Assembly (NCBI GenBank): GCA_051747785.1 | Contig: JBNJGN010000016.1 | Span: forward strand, 1 to 16,009 | Source: SKVL01 sp051747785 | GTDB lineage: Bacteria > Patescibacteriota > Minisyncoccia > Phycocordibacterales > CSBR16-193 | Direction of reading: 5' to 3' | DNA: 16,009 nucleotides | In this document: piece by piece, positions 14,669-16,009 of the stretch | Layout of the letters: every line of letters starts with the position of its first letter | How positions within the stretch are numbered: position 1 is the stretch's first letter | Translations under genes and position numbers: made by a program | The notes under the pieces: model-generated | What the model saw: only the letters and a program-made list of their open reading frames with translations | What the model was told of the DNA's origin: nothing | The model's database searches: none

Positions 14669-16009
14669 CTAATATATTTCCAACTCTTCAACGTTAGAGA
14701 TCTTAAAATTAGAGATATCAGCATCACCTGTAATATACAGAGTGTCATTACCTCCGCCTCCGTCTATCACAATTTCACCACCATCCGCATCTTCATTAAA
14801 ATCATATCCGTTAATATCAGATATGGGTCTCCCTAACAGCGCAGTCATCTCCGGAGAATCAGGTTTATTATAAGGAGTTAAATCCCCCACTATCACAAAA
14901 TCATCATCACCGGGACCTCCTATCATCGTATCCTCTTTCCCCCTGCCTCTGGCCCAGAGAATGTTATCCCCTCCGGCGCTGGCATCAAGAGTATTTGCTT
15001 TATCTATATCACCAATAAGAACTTCATCCGCCTCAGTTCCCACAAAAGGCTCTTCATCTATTATTTTCATATCACGATCTCCCCCGAATAGCTCAGGATC
15101 GTACCGTTCATCCCAGCTCATCTCTTCTTTCTCTTTATCACTAAAGTCATCCTCATCTTCTTCTCTTTCTGATCTTCCCTCTACCACCTCATTAAAACAC
15201 CGATGGTGGAAAGATTCATTGTATTGGATTAAGAAAAATATTTTTTCTCCGTCGTTTTCAAACTCTTTTTCTTCCATCGCCTCCATCAGATAAACTTTCA
15301 GTTTCTCAGGCGTATTCTCATTCACTTCTGATACTATACATTTGCTAAATTCTCCGGCCACCTCTTCCTCAGAAGAGGGAGACAGAGAACCTAATTCACG
15401 CTGAAAATATGTTCCAAAATTATCCTTTACTTCTTTGTAAACGATCTCATAAGCCTCTTTTTTGAAATCAAGATCATTATACTCCCTAAAAGAGTAATCC
15501 GTTGCCTCTTCAAAACTTAAAACAACACACTCATCCAACATAAACGTGAAGCCATCGCGATCTAAATCAGAGATTTCAAGAATATTATCAACAAAATCGC
15601 CAACCTTTGACTGTTTTTCTCTATAATCTTCTTTTTCCGTTTTCTCTATAATAGAAGCTCCAGCTTTTTCCGAAACTGATCCGTCAATAGACTCAACTAA
15701 ACATTCTGACATAGCCTTATTAATTGCCTCCTTTTGATACTCTACATCAACAAAAGAAAACTTTGATCTTAAATATCCCTGAAATTCCTCATCTCTCATA
15801 AGAAAATCCGGAGAAAAGATATCTTTGGTATACTCCCTAAAATCAGCATCATCTCTGTAAGATGTAACTGACTTAGTCTGTGTTCTTCTCTTTTGCTCAG
15901 CATTCAAAACCGCTCTGGTTTTGGGTCCGAAATATCCGGAAGCCGGAGATACCCCCTTCTCTCTTTGATACTTCATCACTGCTTGGCGAGTCAGTTCACC
16001 AAAGTATTG
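14669..16009 (-). CDS. Surface protein: peptidoglycan-binding domain, Cys-centred repeats, RTX-like C-terminus (5' end off window)
   Basis: The frame is open to the right edge, giving 447 codons to a TAG; the true N-terminus, including any signal peptide, lies outside. Residues 1-37 from the edge form the end of a PG_binding_1 domain (YFGELTRQAVMKYQREKG, then GYFGPKTRAVLN), which attaches proteins to cell-wall glycan. The middle (about 50-280) is acidic and helical, with four cysteines at 103, 161, 224 and 271, each in a similar context. A very acidic linker follows. The last 120 residues carry RTX-like Ca-binding motifs, GGPGDDDFVI near 364-373 and GGGGNDTLYI near 417-426, and end with the NxEELEIY-type finish of RTX folds. 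It is probably a secreted, wall-bound, Ca-stabilised protein. Its function is unknown. Confidence 0.82.
   Translation of the reverse strand, partial: QYFGELTRQAVMKYQREKGVSPASGYFGPKTRAVLNAEQKRRTQTKSVTSYRDDADFREYTKDIFSPDFLMRDEEFQGYLRSKFSFVDVEYQKEAINKAMSECLVESIDGSVSEKAGASIIEKTEKEDYREKQSKVGDFVDNILEISDLDRDGFTFMLDECVVLSFEEATDYSFREYNDLDFKKEAYEIVYKEVKDNFGTYFQRELGSLSPSSEEEVAGEFSKCIVSEVNENTPEKLKVYLMEAMEEKEFENDGEKIFFLIQYNESFHHRCFNEVVEGRSEREEDEDDFSDKEKEEMSWDERYDPELFGGDRDMKIIDEEPFVGTEADEVLIGDIDKANTLDASAGGDNILWARGRGKEDTMIGGPGDDDFVIVGDLTPYNKPDSPEMTALLGRPISDINGYDFNEDADGGEIVIDGGGGNDTLYITGDADISNFKISNVEELEIY

Overview
The window looks like a chromosomal segment of a small-genome bacterium of the Candidate Phyla Radiation (Patescibacteria), most likely Paceibacteria/Parcubacteria. 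The pointers are short AT-rich intergenic gaps, lysine- and glutamate-rich proteins, a type-2 (archaeal/eukaryotic-like) isoleucyl-tRNA synthetase, rplK followed by a terminator instead of rplA, almost no Shine-Dalgarno motifs, and core genes mixed with lineage-style surface proteins. This placement is inferred from gene content and style; no rRNA or other decisive marker is present.

All 14 genes I can support lie on the minus strand, so transcription runs from the right edge to the left. In that order: a 5'-truncated surface protein with a peptidoglycan-binding domain, four cysteine-centred segments and C-terminal RTX-like repeats (right edge to 14669); folD; a membrane-anchored SIMPL/DUF541 protein ending at a terminator; secE-nusG-rplK ending at a perfect hairpin terminator; glyA-tmk; argS; ileS-recO; an FtsX/MacB-type permease and its ATPase; a 324-base spacer with a well-formed promoter; and a 3'-truncated single-pass membrane protein with Ig-like repeats (895 to the left edge). 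No tRNA, rRNA, CRISPR array, insertion sequence or phage gene was seen.

The core genes cover protein synthesis and export (SecE, NusG, L11, ArgRS, IleRS), one-carbon and thymidylate metabolism (GlyA, FolD, Tmk) and DNA repair (RecO). The outer genes concern the cell envelope.

The strongest unusual feature is inside ileS. A complete histidine-phosphatase (phosphoglycerate-mutase-like) domain of about 190 residues, with its catalytic residues present, sits in frame between the two halves of a cysteine pair motif of the synthetase core. A second theme is start architecture: several genes have a -10-like hexamer only 7-9 bases before the ATG, which predicts leaderless or nearly leaderless mRNAs, and almost no start has a ribosome-binding site. 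None of the 13 visible stop codons is TGA.
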